A DNA stretch of 64,000 nucleotides, taken from the NCBI RefSeq assembly GCF_019039055.1, contig NZ_JAHOPB010000001.1:1178001-1242000 (forward strand). The letters are read 5' to 3'. The notes under the pieces were generated by a model. It had not been told where the DNA came from. It saw nothing but the letters and a program-made list of their open reading frames with translations, and made no database searches. The position numbers and the translations under genes are program-made. The stretch comes from Reyranella humidisoli. Its GTDB lineage: Bacteria; Pseudomonadota; Alphaproteobacteria; Reyranellales; Reyranellaceae. Of this stretch, positions 37,989 through 46,093 are shown in pieces. Each line of letters begins with the position of its first letter. Positions within the stretch are counted from its first letter, which is position 1.

Positions 37989-38150
37989 GCCGGCAGGTCT
38001 TCTGGCTCGCGGGTCAAAGCTCCTGCCCGTCTTCCCGGACTTTCGTCCAGTGACATGTGGGCTCTCGCTCGCCGCTCACAGCTGCGGGTACAGCTGCCGA
38101 TTGGCCTTTTGGGGGCGGCACGGCATTCCCTGTTCGCCTCCGGTTAGGGA
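37989..38150 (-). promoter_or_regulatory. Cobalamin riboswitch
   Basis: The minus strand contains the conserved B12-sensing core in order: ACAGGGAATGCCGTG (P3 region), GGCAGCTGTACCCGCAGCTG, the B12 box as CATGTCACTGG, CCGGGAAG with GGGC, and the end CCGCGAGCCAGAAGACCTG. It ends about 20 nt before the hydrolase start, so bound cobalamin should switch off the hydrolase-btuFCD operon. Boundaries are approximate. Confidence 0.92.
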
Positions 38151-38275
38151 GGACCGTCGATCCCAACCCCGTAAGGCAAGCGCCTTCCGGCCGTCAAGAC
38201 GAGGTGCCGAGCGACTTGTGTGCGGTGGAGCCGATTTCCGGCGGTCGGAGCCGGCGCCTGCGATAGACTGGCGGT

Positions 38276-38896
38276 ATGACTAGGATATTGCTGACCCGCC
38301 ACGGTCACGTCGACGGCATTCGTCCCGCGCGCTTTCGCGGTCGCGCGGAGCTGCCGCTGACGGCGCGGGGACTGGCGCAGGCCGACGCTTTGGCCAGGCG
38401 CATCGCCGGACGCTGGAAGCCGTCTGCCGTCTATACGAGCGCGATGCAGCGATGCATCGTGACCGGTCGTCGGGTTGCAGAGATGTGTGGGATTCGCGCA
38501 TCGGTTCATGGGGGTCTGGGCGACATCGACTACGGCGCCTGGCAGATGCGCACGCATGAGGAGGTCGCGCAGGAAGCGCCCGACGCCTATCGGCTGTGGC
38601 GGCAGGCGCCGCATCTCCTGCGCTTTCCCGGCGGCGAGTCGTTGCAGGACGTCGTGGCGCGGACGGCGGACGCGCTGCGCCTCGTGATGGCACAGCACGG
38701 CAGCGAGACGGTCGTGCTGGTCGGTCATGACAGCGTGAACCGCGCGCTGCTGCTTCAGCTCCTCGACCAGCCGCTCTCGGCCTACTGGAAACTGGCGCAG
38801 GATCCGTGCGGCTTGAGCGAGATCGAGATCTCCGGCGCGGGGGACGTGCGGGTCGGCTTCCTGAACGACACGAGCCATCTCGAGGGAATCGTCTAG
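38276..38896 (+). CDS. Histidine phosphatase (phosphoglycerate-mutase/CobC-like)
   Basis: Protein of 206 residues with the RHG motif (R8-H9-G10) and the second catalytic histidine in VVLVGHDSVNRALLL. PGGESLQDVVAR is the family's central signature. CobC (alpha-ribazole phosphatase, a step of cobalamin nucleotide-loop assembly) belongs to this group, and the gene diverges from the riboswitch-controlled B12 operon. This makes CobC a good hypothesis, but general phosphatases of this size look the same. No riboswitch faces this gene. Confidence 0.75.
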   Translation: MTRILLTRHGHVDGIRPARFRGRAELPLTARGLAQADALARRIAGRWKPSAVYTSAMQRCIVTGRRVAEMCGIRASVHGGLGDIDYGAWQMRTHEEVAQEAPDAYRLWRQAPHLLRFPGGESLQDVVARTADALRLVMAQHGSETVVLVGHDSVNRALLLQLLDQPLSAYWKLAQDPCGLSEIEISGAGDVRVGFLNDTSHLEGIV

Positions 38897-38950
38897 GCCG
38901 GCCTGAGGATAACTGGACCATAGCCGACCGGGCGGCGTAAAAGGCCGGCC

Positions 38951-40810
38951 ATGCGGGCCTTTTCATACGACGTGATCGTGGTGGGCGGTGGCCATGCCGG
39001 CTGTGAGGCCGCGGCCGCAGCGGCGCGGATGGGTGCGCGCACTCTGCTCCTCACCCACCGGGTCGAGACGATCGGCGAGATGTCGTGCAATCCGGCGATC
39101 GGCGGACTGGGCAAGGGCCATCTGGTCCGCGAGATCGATGCGCTGGATGGCATCATGGGCCGGGCCATCGACCGGGGCGGTATCCAGTTCCGCACCCTCA
39201 ATCTTTCCAAGGGCCCCGCGGTGCGTGGACCGCGTGCCCAGGCCGACCGCAAGCTGTACAGGCAGGCCGTTCAGGACCTGCTGGCCGAGCAGGCCGGGCT
39301 CGAAATCCGCGCCGATTCGGTTGCAGATATCATTCTGGATACACGGGGCACGTGTGCCGGTGTGGTCACGGAATCGGGTGCGGAAATCAGCGCCGGGCGT
39401 GTGATCCTGACGACGGGTACGTTCCTGCGCGGCCTGATCCACATGGGGGAAACCAAGATTCCGGCCGGTCGCGTCCGCGGTGACGGGGTCGAGGAGCCGT
39501 CCACGGCGCTCGCCCGGACGCTGGATCGGCTGGGCTTCAAGTTGGGCCGATTGAAGACCGGCACGCCGGCGCGGCTCGACGGTCGCACGATCGACTATGG
39601 CGCGCTCGAGCGGCAGGACGGCGACGACCCGCCCCGGCCGTTCTCCTATCTGACCGACAGGATCACCACGCCGCAGATCCCCTGCCATATCACGACGACC
39701 ACTTCGGCGACCCACGAGATCATTCGCGCCAACCTCCATCGCGCGCCGATGTACTCGGGCCAGATCGAGAGCGTTGGCCCGCGCTACTGCCCGTCGATCG
39801 AGGACAAGGTCGTGCGCTTCGGCCAGCGCGACCGGCATCAGATCTTCCTGGAGCCGGAGGGCCTGGACGACTTCACCGTCTATCCGAACGGCATCTCGAC
39901 CTCGCTGCCCAAGGACGTCCAGCTGGCGATGCTGCAGACCATTCCGGGTCTGGAACGGACCAAGATGATCCGGCCGGGCTATGCCATCGAGTACGACCAC
40001 ATCGATCCGCGCGAACTTCACGCGACCCTCGAAACCCGCCGCGTTCCCGGCCTCTACATGGCAGGCCAGATCAACGGCACCACGGGCTATGAGGAAGCAG
40101 CGGCCCAGGGGCTGATCGCCGGCGTCAATGCGGCCGCATCCAAGCCGTTCGTCGTCGACCGGGCCGATGGATATATTGGTGTCCTCGTCGACGATCTGGT
40201 CTCGCTGGGCGTCACCGAGCCGTACCGCATGTTCACGTCGCGTGCGGAGTATCGGCTCTGGCTGCGGGCCGACAATGCCGATCAGCGTCTCACCTTGCGG
40301 GGTCTGGAGGTCGGCTGCGTCGGCGCCGAACGCGCCGCGATGTTTCACGTGAAACATGAGGCCCTGGAAGCGGCACGGAGTTTGGCCTCAGCCCTGAAGA
40401 TCACGCCCTCGGCCCTGGGCAAGCGCGGCATTGCCATCAACCAGGACGGTGTCCCGCGGTCGGCGTTGGATCTCCTCGCCTATGCCGATATCGACTGGAG
40501 CCGGGTGGTCGGCCTCTGGCCGGAGCTCGCGGCGATCTCGTCCGAGGTGGCCGAACAACTGACGATCGATTCGCGGTACGAGGGGTACCTCTCCCGGCAG
40601 CGAGGAGACATCGCCGCCTATCGCCGCGACGAGGCTTTGGCACTGCCGGGTGATCTGGACTACGGCGCGATCGGGAGCCTCTCGACCGAGGTCCGCCAGA
40701 AGCTGGAGGCCAACCGCCCCGCTACCCTCGGTCAGGCCGCCCGCATTTCCGGGGTTACCCCGGCCGCCCTGGTCGCCCTCCTGAAGCATGTCCGCCGGCG
40801 TGCCGCCTAG
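38951..40810 (+). CDS. mnmG: MnmG (GidA), tRNA uridine 5-carboxymethylaminomethyl modification enzyme
   Basis: FAD-dependent partner of MnmE, 619 residues. FAD motif [21 protein letters not shown] at the N-terminus, then [42 protein letters not shown], and the C-terminal tRNA-binding part. Bases 40341-40356 inside the gene form a perfect parS palindrome, read as FHVKH. It is first in mnmG-rsmG-parA-parB. Confidence 0.96.
   Translation: MRAFSYDVIVVGGGHAGCEAAAAAARMGARTLLLTHRVETIGEMSCNPAIGGLGKGHLVREIDALDGIMGRAIDRGGIQFRTLNLSKGPAVRGPRAQADRKLYRQAVQDLLAEQAGLEIRADSVADIILDTRGTCAGVVTESGAEISAGRVILTTGTFLRGLIHMGETKIPAGRVRGDGVEEPSTALARTLDRLGFKLGRLKTGTPARLDGRTIDYGALERQDGDDPPRPFSYLTDRITTPQIPCHITTTTSATHEIIRANLHRAPMYSGQIESVGPRYCPSIEDKVVRFGQRDRHQIFLEPEGLDDFTVYPNGISTSLPKDVQLAMLQTIPGLERTKMIRPGYAIEYDHIDPRELHATLETRRVPGLYMAGQINGTTGYEEAAAQGLIAGVNAAASKPFVVDRADGYIGVLVDDLVSLGVTEPYRMFTSRAEYRLWLRADNADQRLTLRGLEVGCVGAERAAMFHVKHEALEAARSLASALKITPSALGKRGIAINQDGVPRSALDLLAYADIDWSRVVGLWPELAAISSEVAEQLTIDSRYEGYLSRQRGDIAAYRRDEALALPGDLDYGAIGSLSTEVRQKLEANRPATLGQAARISGVTPAALVALLKHVRRRAA
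40341..40356. other. parS site inside mnmG
   Basis: TGTTTCACGTGAAACA is a perfect 16-bp palindrome identical to the widespread ParB nucleation site. It is within the mnmG reading frame and encodes MFHVKH. A second copy is at 40829-40844, so two sites are 488 bp apart and close to parAB. Confidence 0.93.
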
Positions 40811-40811
40811 C

Positions 40812-41447
40812 ATGGACCCGCTCGCGGATGTTTCACGTGAAACACGGGCCCGGCTGGAAACTCTCGTCGAGACGCTCGAGCGGTGGCAGAAGGCCATCAA
40901 TCTGGTGGGAAAGAACACCCTGGACGGTGCGTGGAAGCGCCATATCATTGACTCCGCCCAGGTCGTTCGTTTGATCCCTCCCGAGGTCAAAACCCTTGCC
41001 GATCTCGGAAGCGGTGGTGGCTTTCCGGGTCTCGTGATCGCCGCGATGCGCCCGGACCTCGAAATCACGCTCATCGAGTCCGATGCCCGGAAAGCGGCCT
41101 TCCTTGGGGAGGCAAGCCGCAAGATGGGTCTGGAAAAGCTTCCACGGCTCCTGATCAAGCGCATCGAGGTCGCCACGCCCGTCCAGGCGGAGATCGTCAC
41201 GGCGCGGGCGCTGGCACCGCTGGCACAATTACTGGCCTGGGCGGACCGCCATCGATTGGATACCGGTATTTGTCTGTTCCATAAGGGCAAAGAGTGGCAG
41301 GCAGAGGTGGACGAGGCCAAGAAGAGATGGGATTTTACCTGCGAAGCCATTGCAAGCGTGACCGACCGTGACGCCGTCATCCTCCGAATCGGCCCCTACG
41401 GCCCCACAGATCTTCGCGATCGCCAATCAGAAGGGCGGCGTCGGTAA
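40812..41447 (+). CDS. rsmG: RsmG, 16S rRNA (G527-N7) methyltransferase
   Basis: SAM-dependent methyltransferase of 211 residues that modifies G527 (E. coli numbering) of 16S rRNA. The SAM motif is LADLGSGGGFPGLVIA (~61-76), after KWQ-like WQKAINLV and then LIESDARKAAFL. The ATG at 40812 follows the mnmG stop by one base; an earlier ATG at 40788 lies inside mnmG. The parS palindrome encodes the early VSRET. The last 80 nt overlap parA in another frame, and the C-terminal tail GPYGPTDLRDRQSEGRRR is therefore read through parA's start region. Confidence 0.93.
   Translation: MDPLADVSRETRARLETLVETLERWQKAINLVGKNTLDGAWKRHIIDSAQVVRLIPPEVKTLADLGSGGGFPGLVIAAMRPDLEITLIESDARKAAFLGEASRKMGLEKLPRLLIKRIEVATPVQAEIVTARALAPLAQLLAWADRHRLDTGICLFHKGKEWQAEVDEAKKRWDFTCEAIASVTDRDAVILRIGPYGPTDLRDRQSEGRRR
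40829..40844. other. parS site inside rsmG
   Basis: A second perfect TGTTTCACGTGAAACA palindrome overlaps the first codons of rsmG and is read as DVSRET. Its place, before parAB, fits the normal origin-proximal parS cluster of the chromosome. Confidence 0.93.
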
Positions 41448-42204
41448 AACCACGACGGCGATCAACCTGGCTACTGCCCTGGCGGCGGTCGGTGAGAAGG
41501 TCCTTTTGATAGACCTTGATCCCCAGGGGAATGCTTCGACGGGTCTAGGGATATCCCGTAGTGAGCGCTCACCCGGTTCCTACGAATTCTTGTTGGGCCT
41601 CAATCCCCTCGATGCCTCCGTCCGGGCGACGCAGATCCCGGGCCTGGATGTCATGCCGGCGGCCGGCCAGCTCGCCGGAGCGGAAATCGAACTGATCGAC
41701 CTGGAGCGGCGCGAGCATCGCCTGGCCGAGTCGCTGGCGGCGCCGGGCAACGACGCCCGCCACCGCTGGACGATCGTCCTGATCGACTGCCCGCCCTCTC
41801 TCGGTCTGGTCACGCTCAACGCCCTGGTCGCCGTCGATGCGGTGCTGGTTCCGCTGCAGGCGGAGTTCCTGGCCCTCGAAGGCATCGGCGCGCTCGGCAA
41901 TACGATCGAACGGGTCAAGAAGAGACTCAATCCCAGGTTGCATATCTTCGGCGTGGTCCTGACTATGGTGGACCGCCGCATGACTCTCAGCCAGCAGGTA
42001 GTGGCCGACGTGCGCGCTCACTATGGCGAACTGGTCTTCGGCACGACGATCCCGCGCAATGTCCGCATTGCCGAAGCGCCTTCGCACGGCATGCCGGTGC
42101 TGATCTATGACAATGCCTGTGCCGGATCGCAGGCCTATATCCTGCTGGCGAGCGAGTTCATCCGCCGCCGGCGCATTGCAGCAGAACAGGCGATCGTCGC
42201 ATGA
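41368..42204 (+). CDS. parA: ParA, chromosome partition ATPase (Soj)
   Basis: MinD/ParA-type ATPase of 278 residues that moves ParB-parS complexes. Deviant Walker A KGGVGKTT at residues 22-29 within ANQKGGVGKTTTAINLATAL, then LLIDLDPQGNASTGLG and the Walker B part VLIDCPPSLG. The only plausible start is the GTG at 41368, because no ATG or GTG lies between it and the Walker A motif. This makes an 80-nt overlap with rsmG. The parB ATG overlaps its stop (ATGA). Confidence 0.95.
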   Translation: MTPSSSESAPTAPQIFAIANQKGGVGKTTTAINLATALAAVGEKVLLIDLDPQGNASTGLGISRSERSPGSYEFLLGLNPLDASVRATQIPGLDVMPAAGQLAGAEIELIDLERREHRLAESLAAPGNDARHRWTIVLIDCPPSLGLVTLNALVAVDAVLVPLQAEFLALEGIGALGNTIERVKKRLNPRLHIFGVVLTMVDRRMTLSQQVVADVRAHYGELVFGTTIPRNVRIAEAPSHGMPVLIYDNACAGSQAYILLASEFIRRRRIAAEQAIVA

Positions 42205-43193
42205 GCCAGCCTCCGAAACCGCGTGGTCTGGGCCGCGGCCTGTCCGCCCTTCTGGGAGATGACGAAGTCGCTTCCGCCGTCACGCCGGCCGCACCCGCTC
42301 CGCTGGCGGCCTCGCAGTCCCCGAAGTCGGCGGTCGCGGCGACGGCCGCATCGACCGACGGCGAGCTGGCCCGGTCCGCCGCCAACCGCATGCCGATCAC
42401 CCTGCCGATCGGCCAGCTCAAGCCCGGCAAGATGCAGCCGCGCACCAGCTTCGAGGGCATCGAGGCGCTGGTCGAGTCGGTCAAGGAATACGGACTTCTA
42501 CAACCCATCCTTGTGCGTCCGCTGCGCGATGCGGCCGACTCTTACGAAATCATCGCCGGCGAACGTCGCTGGCGGGCGGCGCAGAAGGCCCAGCTCCATG
42601 ACGTGCCGGTCGTCATCCGCACGATCGACGATCTGGATGCCCTGCAGATCGGCCTGGTCGAAAACCTGCAGCGCTCCGACCTCACCGCCATCGATGAGGC
42701 GCAGGGCTACAAGCGCCTGATCGACGACTACAAGCACACCCAGGAAGACATCGCGCGGATGATGGGCCGCAGTCGCCCGCATGTCGCCAACACGATCCGC
42801 CTCCTCGACCTGCCGCCGGCGGTCCAGGAGATGGTACGGGACGGCCAGATCACCGCCGGTCTCGGACGTGCCCTGATCGGTGTGCCCGATCCGCTGGCCA
42901 TGGCCCGGCAAGCCGTCGCCGAAAAACTGACGGTGCGGGATCTCGAACGCCTCGCGGGCGATACCAAGAGAAAGGCCAAGGGTGGCGGCGGTTCCGCGAA
43001 GGGCAAGCCCGGACCAGCCGGCGGCTCGCCCAAGACGGCCGACACGCGCGCGCTCGAGAAGCGGCTGGAGGAGGCGCTCGGCCTCAAGGTCGATCTCGCG
43101 TTGCGCGGCCTTGGCGAACAGAGCGTGCTGACCCTGGAGATCCGCGACTTCGATCAGCTCGACACGGTGGTCGACAAGCTCACGCGGCGATAG
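42201..43193 (+). CDS. parB: ParB, chromosome partition CTPase/DNA-binding protein
   Basis: Binds parS and spreads as a CTP-dependent clamp. 330 residues. The N-terminus PRGLGRGLSALLGDD is the conserved ParA-stimulating region, followed by an Ala-rich linker of ~40 residues. The nucleotide motif GERRWRA is at 120-126 with IVENLQRSDL-like GLVENLQRSDLTAIDEA. The helix-turn-helix (TQEDIARMMGRSRPHVANTIRLLDLP) and the C-terminal dimer domain are normal. Coupled to parA by a 4-base overlap; both parS sites are just upstream. Confidence 0.95.
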   Translation: MSQPPKPRGLGRGLSALLGDDEVASAVTPAAPAPLAASQSPKSAVAATAASTDGELARSAANRMPITLPIGQLKPGKMQPRTSFEGIEALVESVKEYGLLQPILVRPLRDAADSYEIIAGERRWRAAQKAQLHDVPVVIRTIDDLDALQIGLVENLQRSDLTAIDEAQGYKRLIDDYKHTQEDIARMMGRSRPHVANTIRLLDLPPAVQEMVRDGQITAGLGRALIGVPDPLAMARQAVAEKLTVRDLERLAGDTKRKAKGGGGSAKGKPGPAGGSPKTADTRALEKRLEEALGLKVDLALRGLGEQSVLTLEIRDFDQLDTVVDKLTRR

Positions 43194-43202
43194 CCCGTCC
43201 GG

Positions 43203-43679
43203 TCAGTTCGACCAGCCCGCGCCCATCGCGCGGTTGCTGGCGGCGACCGCGGCCCTGCCCTTGTCGGCGCCGACCTCCGTCGCCGTACAGCGCGGATTGA
43301 GCGGCAGGCCCGGCCAGACATCGACTTCGAGGAATCTCGTCTCGCCAGGCGCCAGATTCACCGTCGCCGCCTGCGCGGGGTTCTGGGTTAGCGGCGCGTA
43401 GCTCGGCACGGCGCATGTGATGACATGCTGTCCCGGGGAAACGTCGACTCGGATCCAGGTCTTGTCGGCAAGCGCGCCGATCGGCTGCTGGTTGTCTGCG
43501 ACATTGAAGATCGCCTCAGTTCCCAGGATCGAACTCCGATAGAGATAGAGGACCGACCGGCCGGGCGCCGGCGGATCGAACCGCTTGCCCTCCGCATCGG
43601 CGCCCGCCCCGGCCATCGGCACGGTGGCGCAGCCAGCAAGGAGGATCGAGGCCGCCATCAAGGATCCCAGCACGCGCAC
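43203..43679 (-). CDS. Lipoprotein, DUF2846-like
   Basis: Small secreted protein of 158 residues with a lipobox (LLAGC, Cys near residue 17) and a GTG start. The rest resembles the DUF2846 beta-rich domain: GRSVLYLYRSSILGTE, then IRVDVSPGQHVITCAVPSYA. Its function is not known. It diverges from the ferritin-encapsulin operon with 124 bp between, and converges on parB. Whether it shares the stress promoter is unclear; the EcfG motif faces the ferritin gene. Confidence 0.7.
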   Translation of the reverse strand: MRVLGSLMAASILLAGCATVPMAGAGADAEGKRFDPPAPGRSVLYLYRSSILGTEAIFNVADNQQPIGALADKTWIRVDVSPGQHVITCAVPSYAPLTQNPAQAATVNLAPGETRFLEVDVWPGLPLNPRCTATEVGADKGRAAVAASNRAMGAGWSN

Positions 43680-43767
43680 TCACGCCTCCATCAAAGGGTG
43701 TCGGCGACGCAACGCGTCCGGGAGCCGGCACGTTGCGCTGCCCATACGGGGGAGGCTGCATCGCGCG

Positions 43768-43789
43768 CGGGAACTTTCGCGAGTTCCCG
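43768..43789. promoter_or_regulatory. Inverted repeat overlapping the encapsulin promoter
   Basis: Arms CGGGAACT (43768-43775) and AGTTCCCG (43782-43789) are perfectly complementary around a 6-nt centre. The left arm contains the GGAAC of the EcfG promoter, so a dimeric regulator bound here would block or help the sigma factor. It may be coincidence or an operator. Confidence 0.45.
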
Positions 43790-43794
43790 GCGTT
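43770..43794 (+). promoter_or_regulatory. EcfG (general stress sigma factor) type promoter of encFtn-encapsulin
   Basis: GGAAC at 43770-43774 and CGTT at 43791-43794 are 16 bp apart, the EcfG consensus. The predicted transcript start is at about 43801-43804, which is at or just before the EncFtn ATG (43804). The message should thus be leaderless, and no ribosome site is in fact visible before that ATG. Confidence 0.65.
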
Positions 43795-43803
43795 TGCCTG
43801 ACC

Positions 43804-44187
43804 ATGGCAAGTGACACGTTGCACGAAGACCCCGACAAGCTCGGCGCCGAGGTGATCGATCGCCACCGCGCTATCGTTTCCATCATGGAAGAACTGGAGG
43901 CGGTCGACTGGTACGACCAGCGCGCCAAGGCGACTTCCAATGCGGAGCTGCGATCCATCCTCGAACACAATCGCGACGAGGAAAAGGAACACGCGGCCAT
44001 GACGCTCGAATGGCTGCGCCGCAACGATCCCAAGATGGACGAGCATCTCCGCACCTTCCTGTTCAAGGAAGGCCCGGTCACGCAGATCGAGGCCAGCATG
44101 ATGGGCAAGGAAGAAGACGGCGACGGCAGCCAGGGATCCGACGGCAGCCTCGGGATAGGCAGCCTGCGCAAGGTGAGCAAGAAATGA
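43804..44187 (+). CDS. EncFtn, encapsulated ferritin-like protein with targeting peptide
   Basis: Encapsulin cargo protein of 127 residues. Compared with the Rhodospirillum rubrum EncFtn (ferroxidase E32, E62, H65), the same residues appear here two positions earlier: E30, E60, H63. W36 and Y37 and the entry-site glutamates E29 and E32 are also present. Two such protomers build an open ring of ferroxidase sites with no iron core of its own. The last ~15 residues, DGSLGIGSLRKVSKK, form a targeting peptide of the L-x-x-GSLR type that binds inside the shell. Predicted to oxidise ferrous iron. Its stop overlaps the shell ATG (ATGA). Confidence 0.93.
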   Translation: MASDTLHEDPDKLGAEVIDRHRAIVSIMEELEAVDWYDQRAKATSNAELRSILEHNRDEEKEHAAMTLEWLRRNDPKMDEHLRTFLFKEGPVTQIEASMMGKEEDGDGSQGSDGSLGIGSLRKVSKK

Positions 44188-45011
44188 AGAACCATCTTTT
44201 CCGTGATCGCGCGCCGATCACGCAGGCCGGCTGGGACGAAATCGAGACGGAGGCCAAGCGCACGCTACGCGCGATGCTCGCCGCACGTCGCGTCGTCGAC
44301 TTCAAGGGACCGCTGGGCTGGGGTGCGTCCGACGTCGAGCTCGGCCGGGCCGATCCGATTGCCTCGCCACCGGGCGGAGAGAATGTGCGCGCGCTTCTGC
44401 GTCGGATACAGCCGCTCGTCGAACTGCGCATTCCCTTCGAAGTGAGTCGCGCCGAACTCGACGCCATCGATCGAGGCGCGCGCGACCCGGATCTCGATAC
44501 GGTGACGGACGCGGCGCGCGAGATCGCGATTGCCGAGGACCGCGCCATCTTTCACGGCTACAAGGCGGCGCAGATCACCGGCATCTGCGAAGCGCAGAGC
44601 GGCCAGGCCGTTGCCCTGGGCACCAGCCATGCCGACTATCCCGATGCCGTCGCCGCAGCGCTCAAGAAGTTGCGGGACGAGGGCGTCGACGGCCCTTTCG
44701 CAATGGTCCTGAGCGAGCAGCTCTACAAGGACCTGACGTCGCGCACCGATGGCGGCTATCCGATCCTCAGCCACGTCCAGCGCCTGATCGACGGACAGGT
44801 CTACGCGGCGCCCGGCCTCGACGGCGGTCTGGTGATCTCGCTGCGCGGCGGCGATTTCGAGCTGACGGTCGGCCAGGATTTCTCGATCGGCTATCTCGAC
44901 CACGATGCCGAGCGCGTGCGGCTCTATATCGAGGAAAGCTTCACCTTCCTCGTCCTGTCGCCGCAGGCCGCCATTCCGCTGGTGGCGGGTACCGGCGAGA
45001 CCCCGCGTTAA
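44184..45011 (+). CDS. Encapsulin shell protein (family 1, HK97 fold)
   Basis: Self-assembling shell protein of 275 residues. It starts NHLFRDRAPITQAGWDEIETEA, which is the N-terminal helix of family 1, and has GPLGWGASDVELGR, IPFEVSRAELDAIDRGARDPDLD and the C-terminal IEESFTFLVLSPQAAIPL. AAQITGIC-like GYKAAQITGIC is present in the middle. An icosahedral shell would contain EncFtn as iron-oxidising cargo and store iron away from peroxide. Ribosome site AAGGTGAG is 6 nt upstream. Its end overlaps the convergent holA by four bases. Confidence 0.95.
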   Translation: MKNHLFRDRAPITQAGWDEIETEAKRTLRAMLAARRVVDFKGPLGWGASDVELGRADPIASPPGGENVRALLRRIQPLVELRIPFEVSRAELDAIDRGARDPDLDTVTDAAREIAIAEDRAIFHGYKAAQITGICEAQSGQAVALGTSHADYPDAVAAALKKLRDEGVDGPFAMVLSEQLYKDLTSRTDGGYPILSHVQRLIDGQVYAAPGLDGGLVISLRGGDFELTVGQDFSIGYLDHDAERVRLYIEESFTFLVLSPQAAIPLVAGTGETPR

Positions 45012-46051
45012 CGGCGCGCCTTCGCCGACCGCGCGGCCTGGCTGAGGCGGAGACACAGCCGGCGGGCAATCGCCTCGTCGGGCAGGCCCGTCCGCTTGCA
45101 CTCGATCTCGGCGTCGAGGATTGCGGTCAGGGCGGAACTCAGGCGTGCGAGCGGCCAGCCGCGCACATGGCGTTCGAAACGCTGGCGGACCGGCCCGCCG
45201 CGCGGCAGTCCCCTCGCCTTGAACATCGCCCCTTCGAGGTTGCCGCCCTTCGACATGTGCCCTGACACGAGATGCAGTTGATCGGCGTGCCGCTGCAGCG
45301 CGCGCACCAGCTGAATCGGATTGCCGCCCTCGGCGAAGACACGGTCGAGCGCGCGGTCCAGTCCGATCAGGTCGCCGTCGAAAGTCGTGGCAATCACGTC
45401 GTCGATTCCGATCGACGCGGTGTCGCCAAGTATGGCCATCCCGTCTTCGAGCGTGATGGACTTGCCGCTATCGCTGCCCTTGTAGAGCAGCAGCTTGTCG
45501 ATCTCGCCGCGCGTCTGGCCGCGATCGCCGCCCAGGCGCTCCACGATCCACTCCAGTGCGTCGGGCTCCACCGTCAACCCCTGGGCGCGCGCGGAACTCT
45601 CGACCAGGCCTTCGAGCGCGGCCTCGTTGTCCATGTAGCAAGGCAGGGCCGCCAGACTGGCCTCCGTCTCGGCCAGCGTCCGCAGACCGGACCGCGGCGT
45701 CAGGTTGCCTGCTTCGACAACGATCAGGGCATCGCCCGCAACCGCCTCGACGAGATTCTCCAGCGCCGCGACCGACTCCTCGCCTGCCGGCCGCACCCGG
45801 ATCACGCGGCGACCGCCCATCATGGACATGGCACCGAACTCGTCGGCAAGGCGCGCAGGATCCTGCTTCAGCGAATCGCCGGTGATGTCGACGACGCGGA
45901 ACGGATCCTTGAGGTCCTCGCAGATCGTTCGAGCCAGCGCCACGGCGCGTTCGGCCACGAGCCCGTCATCGTTGCCGTAGATCACAACGCCCCGGATCTT
46001 CGGATCCGGCCTCTTCAGGAAGGCTTCGACCTGGCGTGCTTCGATCTTCAC
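45008..46051 (-). CDS. holA: HolA, DNA polymerase III delta subunit
   Basis: Clamp-loader subunit that opens the beta clamp. 347 residues. N-terminal AAA-like domain (IEARQVEAFLKRPDPKIRGVVIYGNDDGLVAERA), then GRRVIRVRPAGEESVAALE and the collar end domain. The conserved clamp-loader pattern GNDDGL is near residue 26. In many alphaproteobacteria holA stands next to parB, as here, with the encapsulin pair inserted between. Its stop codon overlaps the encapsulin stop. Confidence 0.88.
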   Translation of the reverse strand: MKIEARQVEAFLKRPDPKIRGVVIYGNDDGLVAERAVALARTICEDLKDPFRVVDITGDSLKQDPARLADEFGAMSMMGGRRVIRVRPAGEESVAALENLVEAVAGDALIVVEAGNLTPRSGLRTLAETEASLAALPCYMDNEAALEGLVESSARAQGLTVEPDALEWIVERLGGDRGQTRGEIDKLLLYKGSDSGKSITLEDGMAILGDTASIGIDDVIATTFDGDLIGLDRALDRVFAEGGNPIQLVRALQRHADQLHLVSGHMSKGGNLEGAMFKARGLPRGGPVRQRFERHVRGWPLARLSSALTAILDAEIECKRTGLPDEAIARRLCLRLSQAARSAKARR

Positions 46052-46093
46052 GATCTGTCTATAGCACCGGCCGGGCGCGCGGTTCGACCCTGC

